35,250 bases of DNA, from positions 1-35,250 of the forward strand of contig JADGJA010000160.1 of NCBI GenBank assembly GCA_027596035.1, written 5' to 3'. Positions 20,173-31,600 of the stretch are shown here, in pieces. The notes below the pieces were generated by a model. It had not been told where the DNA came from, ran no database searches, and was given only the letters and a program-made list of their open reading frames with translations. Made by a program: the position numbers and the translations under genes. Position 1 is the first letter of the stretch, and each line of letters begins with the position of its first letter. The DNA comes from Thoreauomyces humboldtii. Lineage: Eukaryota > Chytridiomycota > Chytridiomycetes > Spizellomycetales > Powellomycetaceae.

Positions 20173-21357
20173 ATGTCTCGAGACCGCACCGCCGACTTGA
20201 GGGCTACCACCAACCCACGAAACAACAACAACAACAACGACGGAGGATACTCCCAAACTCCTCTGCAACACGAGGTCTACCCGACCGATAACTATTCTTC
20301 TCGCAACAATAACGACGACGTAGAGATGGGTCGCTACCCTCCGCAGCAGCAGCAGTCGAGCGGCAGTTACTCGCAGCCCGCTTCATCTCGCTACAACGAC
20401 AACGCCACACAATTTCAGTCGCAGCAAGGCGCATACCCTCCACCGCAAATTCAGAACTCTGGAAGCGACATGGACGCTTTCTTTGCTCAGGTCGAGGAGG
20501 CAAAGTCGGGGATAGACCTTGTTCGGGGCAACGTCAACCAGATTGAGAGCCTTCATCACAAGGCGCTCCTGGGAACCTCACCGGACGAGCAAGCTCGTGA
20601 GTAGCTTTTCCTTTTCTGAGTTAGTACAAGAAAGAATCAAACGTTTTTAGCGCGTATTTTAACTCTGTTCCCTTTCTGCGCAGATTACACCCGTCAGGTG
20701 GATCAGCTTCAGGACGAGACATCGGATCTCATTCAGCATCTGCGTGCGACCGTTAAGCGACTCGCGGCTGAGACCAAGCGCGCGCCCAAATCGGATGCCG
20801 GCATCCGCAAACAGCAGCAGCAGGGACTGGCGAAGCGTCTCGTCGAGGTTGCCCAGCTCTACCAGAAGCAGCAGACCCAGAGCAAGCAAAAGTATCGTCA
20901 GCGCATGGAGAGGGAGATCAAGATCGCCCGACCGGACGCTCGACCCGAGGAAATCGAGCAGGCTCTCGACACGAACAACAACGGTTCCGTCTTCTCTCAG
21001 CAGCTTCTTTCCTCCCGCGTCGGCACACAGCGTGCCGCCCTCGCCGAAGTCCAGACCCGTCACGAGGAGATCTCGCGCATCGAGCGCTCCATCACCGAGC
21101 TCTTCGAGCTCTTCCAGGAGATGCAGGGACTCTTGGAGCAGCAGCAGGAGACCATCGACGCCATCGAGACCCACGTGGACGACACTCACATCCACATCGA
21201 GAGCGGGAACAAGGAGATGACGCAGGCCATCGTCCATCGCAAGGCTTCCCGCAAGAAGATGTGGTGGATCATGCTGTGCTGCCTCATCCTCCTCATCATC
21301 CTCGCACTCCTGGTCTGGAAGTACCTCGTCCCCGTTTTCCAGAAGAACAACAACTAG
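20173..21357 (+). CDS. Plasma-membrane-type syntaxin (Qa-SNARE, Sso1/2-like)
   Basis: Two exons (20173-20596 and 20684-21357) give 365 residues. The first 95 residues are Asn/Gln/Ser-rich and disordered. A Habc-type helical domain starts at MDAFFAQVEEAKSGIDLVR (about 98) and continues through residue about 240. The SNARE helix spans about 263-325, with the zero-layer Gln295 in LLEQQQETIDAI, and is followed by a basic KASRKK stretch and one C-terminal membrane anchor (WWIMLCCLILLIILALLVW, about 335-353) with a short NNN end. This is the layout of Sso1/syntaxin-1 proteins, which fuse secretory vesicles with the plasma membrane together with Sec9- and Snc-type partners. The unusual feature is the longer Asn/Gln-rich N-terminus. 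Confidence 0.95.
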
Positions 21358-21572
21358 GCATCTGGCGTAGCCACCTCGAGCTTGATTTACCCTGTAATTT
21401 CTCTACGATCTCCTTCATGTACCCTTCCGTTGCACGTTAGCATGTGCCCGGCACTTTTCTTCATAATCCTTTTGTTCATCAATGTATTTTTTTGGGATCT
21501 TTTCCACATTCCATTCTTGTGCCCTGCCGTTAGCTGTCGGGGGGCGGTCTGTGACTCTGTGCTCACCCGACG

Positions 21573-21896
21573 TTAGCCCTTTCCACAGATTCTCGGCACT
21601 TCGCAGGGGCAAAGGCCCGTGAAAGCTCGGTACTGTCCGACGTCCTGCACGAGATCCGACCCGCCTAGTCCATCCCCCGTAGTCTCCTGTCCAAAGTCGC
21701 CGAGCAGGGACCTCAGGTAGTCGGCTGACTCTTCGAGCGTCTCTCTGAACTTCGCACTTGTGGCACAAGATCGTATGAGATAACAAAACCCTGCGGTTCT
21801 CCCAAAAGGTTGCATAATAGCTCAGACCTGTTGCGAATTCGCTTCGAGCTTTCCCTTCTCGTCAACATTGCCGAACATGTGCTGGAGCAACGACAT
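21573..21896 (-). pseudogene. Broken gene start, possibly TAF1-like
   Basis: ATG at 21896 opens 23 codons (SLLQHMFGNVDEKGKLE...) that end at a possible donor GTCTGA. A second open segment in another phase (RETLEESADYLRSLLGDF...) follows and stops at 21573. The first segment faintly resembles the start of fungal TAF1 proteins (FGNVDExGxLE), but this is a weak, memory-based similarity. No splice pair joins the two segments in phase, so I treat it as a broken gene piece. It may be a short real gene with a structure I have missed. Confidence 0.25.
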
Positions 21897-22090
21897 GATG
21901 ACTAAAGGCTCGTACTACTTCTGCTCAGGGTTCTCGTCTCTGGGCCGAGCGCGCCTTTAACGCCTCTTCGAGCACAACAGGGGTACGTCTGGCTTCCGGA
22001 CGGACGAACCATCTTGGCTAGAGACAGGATGGTTCTTCGGATGGCTCTTCGGAGAGAAAGGATAAGCATCTTGGCTAGGGACGGTTCCAG

Positions 22091-22300
22091 TCAGCCATTT
22101 TTCGGCCAAAAGGCGATGGGGAACTCTGCACTGGCCAAGTCCAACTTTCGTTTGAAGCTCTCTACGTCCTTTGACTTTGCATGGAGACTGATGATGAACT
22201 CTGCCAGGACCTTGTCGTCGATGCCGGTGTGGTTCAGCAACTCGCTGGTGATTTTGGATACGAGCGAAAGGTACTCGAGCTTCTCAAGGCTTGCGGTCAT
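22091..22300 (-). pseudogene. Orphaned N-terminal domain of Prp22/DHX8-type splicing helicase
   Basis: ATG at 22300 in a good context (CCATGA) opens 69 codons. Residues 5-57 closely follow the N-terminal helical domain of Prp22/DHX8: LEKLEYLSLVSKITSELLNH, then GIDDKVLAEFIISL, and ending SAEFP. The frame then diverges (IAFWPKNG) and stops at TGA 22091. No S1 domain or DEAH helicase motif lies anywhere in the window. So this is a fragment of a roughly 1100-1200-residue protein, either a pseudogene from a 5'-end duplication or a free-standing small protein. It is head-to-head with LHS1. Confidence 0.6.
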
Positions 22301-22820
22301 GGCTTCAGGGGAATGAATTGCGGAGTTTGGGCACCTTCTCCCAAGGTGGGAGATGTGATCGAGTTCGAGATTGTCGTCGTCGTGCTAGATCCTTGTGCTG
22401 ATAGATCGGGGCTTTCAGGGCAGATGGGGAGACCTCAAGAGGAAGCGAGAGGTAACGACTCGTTGTCCAGCTCCATTCGCTTTTCCTGGACAGAGCTCTT
22501 GAAGTGGTCTTCACTCGGCATCACTTTGCTGCAAGGTCTCTACGCTGGGACGCTGAAGACGCCCGCCGTGGTGTGCTGCTGCGCTTTGACTCGCCTTCTG
22601 GTGGGAGAGAGACTTGCTGGACGAACCGAACTGCACAGCCAGGTAGGAACCACTGTCGAGACGAGCAGCGCCACGTCAGAACCCCCCCAATCCAACGATA
22701 AAAGGATTGCGCTGCTGGACCACGACCTCAACGGCCCGTCATCGTATTCTTATATTCAACTAGAGGTAGACCAGGCCCTTCTGCTATCAATCCTTCATCT
22801 GCATCTCCTATCTGGGCACG
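22301..22820. promoter_or_regulatory. Upstream region of LHS1 and of the Prp22-like fragment
   Basis: About 520 bases between divergent start codons. A long open frame on + (22181-23083) crosses it, but it is antisense to the Prp22-like piece and overlaps LHS1 exon 1 out of frame, so it is not considered coding. No clear regulatory motif was identified. Confidence 0.35.
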
Positions 22821-25800
22821 ATGAGGCTCCTTTTAGCATCCAGTACGGTTCTGCCGTCCTTGCTGCTCGCCGGTCTCACCTTCCTGGCTCCAGCGCCTGC
22901 GTCAGCATCCGTTATCGGCATCGATTACGGAACGGAGTGGTTCAAGGTTTCCATCGTCAAAGCAGGGATCCCTCTGGACATTGTTCTCAACACCGAGAGC
23001 AAACGAAAGACTCCCGCGGTCGTACTCGTCCGGGAGGGCGACCGCAGATACGGTTCCGACGCTGTGGCGTTGGTGAGTTGTGACTTCACCTTCCAGCTTT
23101 TCTCCCACGCCCACTATGGCCACTGACCCCATCTTCTTCTCAGGCTACTCGCTTTCCCCAGGACTCTTACCCAGCCCTGAAGAATCTGCTTGGGAAACTG
23201 TACGATGACCCCGCCGCCGAGACTTACAGGAAGACGTACACAAACACCATGGTCAGAGACGCCAAGCGAGGGACCGTCGCCTTCAGGTTCAACGAGACCA
23301 CCATCTTCACCGTCGAGGAGCTCGTCGCCATGCAGCTGGACTATGCGAAGAAGCAAGCCGAGGAGACGGGTCAGGAGCCTGTGACGGGGGCCGTGCTCAC
23401 TGTGAGTTTAAGATGTTACGGGTGGGAATCTGTCGGCTTTTCCGGGCAGCATCTGGCTGCGGACTGCGAGAAGGCGGTTTTTGAGGTTCCATGCTCCTCT
23501 ACAATCGCGCCAATGGTCACATGGAAGTTACTGGACCAATTGCCCGCACTAGCGGAAACTCCTGCTTGTCATCTGAGCAAAAACTTTGATCGTGATCACT
23601 TACCAGTCCCATTTGACAGGTGCCACCTTACTGGGGACAGTTTGAGCGTCGCGCTCTCCTGGATGCGGCGGAGCTGGCGAACCTGAAGGTCCTATCGCTC
23701 ATCAACGACGAGACCGCCGTTGCGTTGAATTACGCCACTGCTCGTACCTTTACCACACCGCAGTACCACATCTTTTACGACATGGGTGCGGGTAGCACGG
23801 TTGCCGCGCTAGTTCGTTTCCACAACCCTACCCTTACCGGCAAAGCCAGCGTGGCGAAGAAGGCGGTACTGGAGCTCGACGTACAGGCCGTTGGGTACGA
23901 CTCTAGTCTGGGCGGGCACTCTGTCGATGTGAAACTCCAGCAGCTTCTCGCGTTCGAGTTCATGGCAGCGCACGGTGATAAGCTGAAAGGCAACGTCTTT
24001 GAAGACTCCCGCGCAATGGCGAAGCTCCTGAAGGAGGCCGTCCGCGTCAAGCAGATTTTGAGCGCAAACACAGAGACTTCGTCCTCCATCGAAGGCCTTA
24101 TGGAGGACATTGACTTCAGGACAAAGGTTTCCCGGAAAATGCTAGAGGAACTGTCCGGCGATGTTGCCGCCCGCGTGGCAGGGCCCGTGCACGATGTCAT
24201 CCGAAAGGCCAACATCACGCTCGATCAGGTCGACTCTCTGATCTTGGTCGGTGGAGGTGCTCGCATCCCGTTCGTACAGGCTGCCCTCATCGATCTTGTA
24301 GGAGAGGGCAAGATTGCGAAGAACGTCAACGCAGATGAGGCTGCCGTTATGGGTGCTGGATTCCGCAGCGCGGGTCTGAGCACGCAGTTCCGTGTGAGGG
24401 AGATCAAGATCAAGGATCTAAACGCACATCCAGCTGTCATCGCATATGACGCCGAAGGCAAAGGTATAGCGGGAACTTGGACCATCAGTGCCTTTTTGAG
24501 CGGACACTTATCGTGAACTTGGTAGAAAATGGAACACCCCGCACCATTCGTACCAACTTCTTCACCGAGAAGTCGGCCCTCGGCTCCAAGAAGCTCATGT
24601 CCTTCAAGCGCAAGTCTGACTTCTCGTTCTCGCTCTCCTACAACGAGGCCGACGGATCCAAGCAGATCGTCCGCGCTGACGTGGCCGGTCTCGAGGAAGC
24701 CATCGAGAGCAAGAAGGAGGTCTCGCTTGAGGAACCAAAGGTTAAGGCTCTCATCGAGCTTACCGAGGCTGGCGTCATCTCCATTGGCCACGCTTCTGCC
24801 TACTTTGAGGTCGAGCAGGTTGATAAGGAGAGCGCTGGGTTCAAAGGTGAATGCGCGTTTACTTGGAGACGTGGAGAAGCCTTATTGATACTAATCTGGA
24901 CGATATGCAGACACTGTTATGAATTTCTTCAAGGGAAAGAAGGGCGACGACAAGACTGAGGATGGCGAGCCAGAGGTTGAGGATTTTAAGGTACGCGCAC
25001 ATAGCGCTCTTCGGCACAGGCCATCGAGGTCAATTGACGACTGGGCTTCTACCACTAGGACGACTTGAATGCCGACAACTCTACCAATGTCACCAAAAAC
25101 GCCACCGTCATTCCTACGAAAAAGATCGTCACGGAAACGGTAAAGCTGAATATGACTCTTCACTGGGACACCGTGGAGCCATATGACGTCGCGGGCGTCA
25201 TCACGTCCAAGGCTCGGTAAGAGTAAACCGTATTTTGTGGGCTGTGACTTTCCGCTTACATCTCCGCTTGATTCGTGTTTTAAGCCTGGCAGCGCTAGAC
25301 CACGCAGATGCGCAACGTCGTGCCCGCGAGGAGGCCCGCAATACCCTCGAGTCGTTCTACTACAGCGGCAAGGAGCTTCTTTACGAGGACGACGTCGAGC
25401 ACACGTCGACCGAAGACGAGCGCTCTCTCTTCAAACAGACCTTCGACGAAATCTCGGAGTGGATTTACGACGCTGCCGACGCTGCTCCCATTGAAGATCT
25501 TAAGGCGCGTCTCAAGGCCCTCAAGGATGTCCACACTCCTCTTCACTTTAAATTCACCGAGCATCGTGCGAGGGATGCAGCTGTCGAAGGGTTCAGGAAG
25601 GGAAACGAGGCCGCGAGGGAAGTCTTGAAGACTCTGAGGGACTCTGTTCTCCCTCCCAAGAAGAAGAAGAGCAATGACACAGAGAAGGCCGACAAGGAGG
25701 ACGGCGCGACGGAGGAGGAGGAAACAAAACCTGCCATCGCCCCGCGGTACACGCCGCAGGAGCTGGACTCTCTCGACGAAGCCATCCGAAAGGCGGAGGA

Positions 25801-26128
25801 GTGGCTGGAAGAGAAGCTTGGACACCAGTCAAAGCTCCTTTCCCACGACCATCCCGTCTTGGTCACGAGGGACATCGCTGACAAGGCATCCGCAGTCGAA
25901 AGGGAGATAAAGAGGTTGCTCACGAAACCTTTCAAGAAGGTCACGCCGAAGCGAAAGACCACTTCCACTTCCACTTCCACTTCGACGCCCACGTCCACGG
26001 CTACGTCAACCTCCACCAGTACGAGTACGGCGACCGCCACGGTGACCGCCACCAGTACCACTACGGGGAAGGCTACGGTCACCAGCACGAGCACCGCCTC
26101 GGCATCTGTGGACCACGAGGAGCTTTGA
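22821..26128 (+). CDS. LHS1: ER-lumenal Hsp70-family chaperone, Lhs1/HYOU1 type
   Basis: Seven exons (22821-23072, 23144-23401, 23620-24463, 24526-24846, 24911-24990, 25059-25216, 25285-26128) give 918 residues. A signal peptide (about 1-30, hydrophobic core LPSLLLAGLTFLAPAPASAS) leads into the Hsp70 nucleotide-binding domain: IGIDYGTEWFKVSIV (phosphate 1), INDETAVALNY, FYDMGAGSTVAALV (phosphate 2) and LVGGGARIPFV (adenosine, 378-389). A beta domain follows (about 440-600), then a long helical domain (about 640-840), as in large Hsp110/Grp170 members. Residues 863-913 are an almost pure Ser/Thr repeat and the protein ends DHEEL, a plausible HDEL-like ER-retrieval signal. The family is a nucleotide exchange factor and holdase for BiP/Kar2. 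Several Asn-x-Ser/Thr sites are present. The intron 23402-23619 is unusually long for this window. Confidence 0.94.
25967..26100 (+). repeat. Ser/Thr-coding short repeat in LHS1
   Basis: Tandem hexamers of the CCACTT/CCACGT type and degenerate ACGAGT/ACCAGT units encode an alternating Ser-Thr tract just before the C-terminal DHEEL. Such tracts change length easily by slippage in whole codons. In the ER the tract could be O-mannosylated, which is inference. Confidence 0.7.
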
Positions 26129-26841
26129 TCATGGCCTACCGATCATTTTCTGCTTCTGCCCCACTCCGTTCCTTCATTCATAAAGTGATGATGTCGAAAC
26201 GACTTGAGGGAAATTAAACTTTATTCACGACATTACCGATTGCCCTCGTATATTGTTTCCCGTTACTCGTCCTCCATTTCACCTGCCATCTAGAATCAGT
26301 TCGAACGTCTGTCTCGCCTCGCCTTTTCCCAAAGAAGGCGTGACCCCCGGCGATATGATCCAGCTACAACGAGAACATCGGCTCGTCCCAGCTGTGGGGA
26401 AGTGGATACCACTTATAGCGACCGATTGTCACCCGCTACCTGTCTCCCTTCCTGACTTGAAGCCTGGATACACGACCCTCTGGCTACTACCGGTACCGCA
26501 TCTGCACGGATGGATCAGCCACATATACCGAGAGCGCAGACATATACCGATGAAGCGATAGCGCTTGAGGCGTGATCTGGTTACTACCGAGCGTGCCTAA
26601 ATCCAGGTGGCCACGGTCACTTCAAGGCCTGTGGACCGTGATCCGAGAGAAGAATGCGTCATCGCGCAGAACATGAGGGGGAACATAGAGGTTTCAAAAT
26701 AGTTCTTTTTGTTCGAGCAGCGAAAGCAGCAGGGGGGTGAAGAAAGGCTAATAAAAAAGGGGGGGTTCGAAAATGTACATGCAAAAAGTAGAGGGGGTGA
26801 CAGCAAAGGTGCAGGGGTCGTGAAAAGGGCTGTCTTTGTGA
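26129..26841. other. Intergenic, convergent 3' ends
   Basis: Between the stop codons of LHS1 and the small hypothetical gene on -. It contains AATTAAACTTTATTC (about 26211), a likely 3'-UTR/polyadenylation region, and the word ACATATACCGA repeated at about 26521 and 26541. No gene was supported. Confidence 0.4.
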
Positions 26842-27234
26842 TCACTTCCCGGGCGTGATCCCCGCATCGTTTGATCCGACCGGGTGCGCGACTCTCGTCG
26901 ATGAGGTGTCGTTGGACAGGAACGAAAAATAGTCGACGCTCTCGACCATCGTGTCGGGAGCCAGGAACGGCCACCATAGAGGGGATGGAGGGGTTTGTGG
27001 TAGCATTCCCGACAGACTCGGATCCCTCTGGAGCGGGACGTGGTGGGGTCGGATGGGTTGACCTTTGCTGCTGCTGATGGTGTTGCCCGTGCTTTTTACA
27101 CGAGGGAGGGTGGCAGGTGGCGACGGGAGAAGCGATCGGATCGGGTAGGGTTTCATCTGAGTTCTCTGAATATCGCCGTCCGCTGGTGTTCCTGGTGGAG
27201 TGAGGAGGGGAGCGGATGAAGACGGATTGAACAT
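26842..27234 (-). CDS. Small Pro/Ser-rich hypothetical protein
   Basis: Single open frame of 130 residues from ATG 27234. It is rich in Pro, Ser and Thr (SAPLLTPPGTPADGD; LPSPPATLPRV), with a more hydrophobic stretch TPPSPLWWPFLAPD and VDYFSFLSND near the C-terminus. No signal peptide, membrane segment or known domain. Codon choice and composition look coding, and the opposite strand has nothing better. It could be the first or only exon of a larger gene. Function unknown. Confidence 0.45.
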   Translation of the reverse strand: MFNPSSSAPLLTPPGTPADGDIQRTQMKPYPIRSLLPSPPATLPRVKSTGNTISSSKGQPIRPHHVPLQRDPSLSGMLPQTPPSPLWWPFLAPDTMVESVDYFSFLSNDTSSTRVAHPVGSNDAGITPGK

Positions 27235-28614
27235 GTCGTGCGAGGGAAACCTAAAGGGTTCCTTTCCTCGGCGGTGGTGTAAGTTGCGGAAGAAGTCCTG
27301 CTTGCCGTGTTTAAAGGCGAGAGGGGGACTGGACTCCCGTTTTAATCGATTGCGGCGGGAAACGAGTGCGGATGTTCAGTTGGTCGCCAGCGACCGCTAT
27401 TTCTTGAATTAAATAGGACTCGGGGGTTGTTTTCGGTGAACCTAAGAGTCCTTGGGTCTAGCTGACTGTTCGTCAGCGGTGACGGTATTTGGAGGGCTAC
27501 TGTCACGTCGCTAGAAACGATGGTAACGTCGAACAATGTAGAGTTCAGGTAGGAAGCCAGCGGGGATGAGTTATGAAAGGGCCTCGGCCTTCACGAGGTT
27601 CTTTTTATAATGGACCGTCAGTCGAGACCATGCCTCATGCGACCACTTCGGCAAAAATCAAGCCTCGAGCCACCCGCGTCACGAAACCCAAAGACAGACA
27701 CCTTGTGGACTCCGCGAACTAAATAGGTTTACCTGTTATCCGTGGACGAAGTTGCCTCGCTCGACATGGTGGCTCACATGCCAAGCAAAATCGTCCGGTT
27801 TTCTGGCGTATGCGAAGAGATAGTAGGTGGAATCCCGAAGGATGCAAACAATGGGAACGTTTCCAGGCCTGTGTTTTTCGTGGTAGTAACGGGAAACTCT
27901 CTTAAACACGTTACTTTGCGTCTGAGACATGTGGAGGGCTTCCCACCACCTCCTGCCACCTCTTCATATAGCCGCGCAGCTGCGAAAATCAGGTCTCTCT
28001 GCGGAGTTTCCCGATATTCTGGTTACCAGGATTGAAAAATGCTGGTCGGTGGGATAGCCGTGGAGCCGGAGCACATGTCTATCCCGCGCACCGCGGCTCC
28101 CAGGGTGCGGGCCGAGATGGAGCCAAAGGTGCTGGGTCTCATACCGAGGTTACGTGCGCCCGGTTGATGGAATTAGATTTTTCCACTTTCTTCGGGGGCA
28201 ATGCGCTTCCTTTGAGGCTACCTACGTCTTCCAAGTGAAACGCAAAGTTGCTGTTATTCCTTGCAGACTCAAACTCCACTGATGCCGCCACAATGAGGAT
28301 ACGCGTGTACGTGACTGGAAGACGCGCACTTTAGTCTGTTGTGTTCTTGTAGCGATCGATCAATCGTCGATCAGCCCGATATTTCGGTCCAAATTCCAAT
28401 GAATGCGTTTTGGGGTTGTGCAAGAGGCGGAGTTTCCCCTGTTTCTTGCTTATGTTATCCAGCTGTGATTACGGGAAGCTTGTGTTACGCCGTCTTGTTC
28501 GTTCAATCCACTGCACAGCCACGGTTCAGCATTGGTTCAGCGCAGTCCCTCGTCCTCCTTCTGTACGCGGCAACATCTACATGCTACTTCCGTTCCCCCT
28601 CACGAAACGCACCC
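27235..28614. promoter_or_regulatory. Long intergenic region upstream of the SNF2/RING gene
   Basis: About 1.4 kb between divergent genes. A 30-codon open frame at 27630-27722 (MPHATTSAKIKPRATRV..., Lys/Arg-rich) lies about 20 bases after TTTTTATAATGG, a TATA-like element. It could be a tiny gene or chance. The open frame continues upstream of 28615 to another ATG at 28399, so a longer N-terminus of the helicase is possible. Nothing else was seen. Confidence 0.35.
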
Positions 28615-31600
28615 ATGCCTGACGACACAGGTGACGACCAGACAGGAGCCAACACCACGAAAGATGACACGGGCCACCTTTGGGATCACTGCACGAATGA
28701 TGACGGGGAAACCAATCTAGGGGAGAATACCCCCATTCTCTCCGAAAACGAGTCGGGAGAGCAGGAGATCCGTCCGCCGGTCACGTTCTTCGAAGACGGA
28801 TTGAAATTCCTTTGTCAGCAGTCCCCCCGTCCCGTCCTCCCCTCCGTCACTAGGGAATCAGCGAGCCTCAAGCGTTCTCTAGACCCTTCGGCTCACGCCC
28901 CGAACCCGAAGCGGCAACGCACCCATGGGAATGCCGCGAACCTTTCGCCCAGACAAGTATTTGACGACTATTGTGTCTGGGAACTAGCCTCGGAGGTGTC
29001 GCCGACATTTCTCGAAAGCCGGGTGTTTGCGGTAGTCACCCAGAAGAAGCCGAACGCGTCCTCTAGCGTCGACGTTCCTTTCGGTCGCTTTTCGCTGCGC
29101 ATCCTGGGGACCAGCCTCGAGGTCGTGCCCGACTGGAAAGAGAGCATGGTGGCAGTTGCCTTCGCACGCCATTCTGCATGGGGACCAACGTGCCTGTTCG
29201 TTGGAGGTTCCACGAAACCAATATGCTCCGTCACGTTTCCGGAACGACGATTACGAGACCTCTTGAGCGAATACGAGCAGGGGGACGATGTGGCAAGCTC
29301 CGACTCTGTTCTTGCGTCCTTATTACTATGTTATGAGAAGGGGTTCTGTGCGATGCGAGCTTCGATGGCCCTTGACACCTCTGATGTGACCTCCGGCAAA
29401 GCTATTATCCTCAATGTGGACGTTTACCTCACTACGCTGGGCATTCTGGAATCGGTCGATGCTGTGGGACGACGGACGAACGGCTGCATGGAAATCTACA
29501 TATTAAACCTCGCACTGCATCCTCCTGTCAATGAGACTGCGGACCCGTTGATGCTGACGAGCCTGATACCGGAAACATATCCTGTCAGTGACAGGTGTTC
29601 CTCCCTTCAGCCGGTCCTGCTCTCTCCGCGACTGCTGCCCTATCAGAGGCGTGCGGTTGGCTGGATGCTTTACCGCGAAGGTGTTACCTTCGATGGCAGT
29701 AATGACCTCGTGACGCGGTCCGAGGATGTCTTGGACCAGATTCCTATGCTCTACGACCACTTCTGGGCTGATCCAGCCATGAATTCGGGCATCTACGTCC
29801 ATCGACTTTCAGGAGCCGTTTCATTAACACTTCCGACCGATAAGGATAACGAGAGGCTTGTCCGGGGCGGAATTCTGAGCGAAGAGATGGGTTTAGGGAA
29901 GACGATTGAGCTCCTCGCCCTCATCCTGCTACATCAACAGTCAATTTCGCCTCTCCGGCAACGACCGAGCGCATGCATGATATGCGGGGAGGTCTGGGAT
30001 GGTCACAATGAGGAATGGAAACAGTGTAACACCTGTGATGCCTGGGCTGAAGTCGACTGCTTGACGCCGGGGGATCTGAGCGATTTCGAGTGCGATTCGT
30101 GTTGGGATGCTAGGCAGACGGAGACGGAGGACAGACGACAAAAGTCGCCAGGAACGCTCATCATAGCTCCAACTAGCATTATCGAGCAGTGGGTGTCGGA
30201 GATTCAAACGCATGCCCCTTCTCTTTCACTCGTCGTGTACACGACACTAGCAAAACCGCCGCTCACTGTGCGTGACCTGCGAAAGTATGACATAGTGATT
30301 GCCTCTTACGACACGCTTCGAAAAGAGGTCCATGCAGCCCGAGCGCCGCCAACGAGGTCTCGACGGTCCGAACGAGCATATGAAAGACGTCGCTCGCCCT
30401 TGAACCAGATACAATTCTGGCGAGTTGTGCTAGATGAAGCTCAAATGGTTGAATCGTCAGTGTCCCAGGCTGCGGCTATGGCGAAAATGATTCCGCGCGT
30501 AAACGCATGGGCTGTGACGGGCACTCCTGTAGGAAGACATGGATTGGATGACTTGTTCGGTCTGATCCAGTTCTTGAACATCCAGCCGCTCGTCTCCTTC
30601 CCTGCTTTATGGAGGAGGCTGCAACTACCTATCCACCGGTCACTCATGACTCCTATGCTGCGACGATTCATGCACCGGAACACTAAGGAGAACGTCAAAG
30701 CGGAGCTGACGCTACCTAATCAGTCCGAGCGTACCTTGTCGCTTTCATTCTCCAAGGTCGAAAGGACTTGGTACGATCAGCTGTTTCAGGACATGTTGGC
30801 TCACTGCAACACTATCCGAGACGACGTGAAGTCAAGCGAAGCGGACATGGCTTCTTGGCTACTTCAACTTCGACAGACGTGCTGTCACCCGCAAGTCGGA
30901 ACGCACAACCGAAAGACCTTTGGAGGGACCCTCAGGTCTATTGACGAGGTTCTGGATCTGATGCTTAGGTCCGCCATTGCAACCGCGGCCGCTGCGGAAC
31001 GCCACTGGATGACTACACGAATTTGGAAAGCCCAACTCGCAGAATTCGTTGCCAGAGATGGAGGCTGGAGAAATGCCACCGTACCCCTCCGGATTTACGC
31101 GTCTTTATTGGAAGATGTCAGGAAGGCTATAGCGGACCTAGAAAGGCAAAGTGTCAACACTGTCCCAATGTCCTCGAGCCATGTTGCAAGGCCGGCGTTA
31201 GAAGGCGACGGATTCGTCGTCTCGGACAATGATTCGGAGGCCGATGAAGGCAGAAAGACCCTCTCGAGCATCAAGGGCCAGTCAACATCGGTTACAGATC
31301 CCGCAGATGCACAGAATTCACTCCCGCAAAGACTTTATCTTCTTCGTGAAATCGAACACCGTGTCGTGTTCTTCATGGCTTCCATTCATTTCTCTCTCAA
31401 AAACAAAGAGGAAGAAACAGCTTTGTACAATGCCGCCACGGAACTTCGTGCCAAGCTTTTAGCGCCGTCTCTGCAAATGGCTGATCGGCAAATTGCATTG
31501 CTGTCTACGAAGGCTTCGCAAACCACGAGAAAGATCAGGAAATGCGATGTAATCATTGAGGAATATCTGCCACCACTGGAGAATGGTCTTGTCGGTCGTT

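Noticed and set aside
22181..23083. 300-codon open frame on +
   Set aside because: It is antisense to the Prp22-like fragment and runs out of frame over LHS1 exon 1; the translation resembles nothing.
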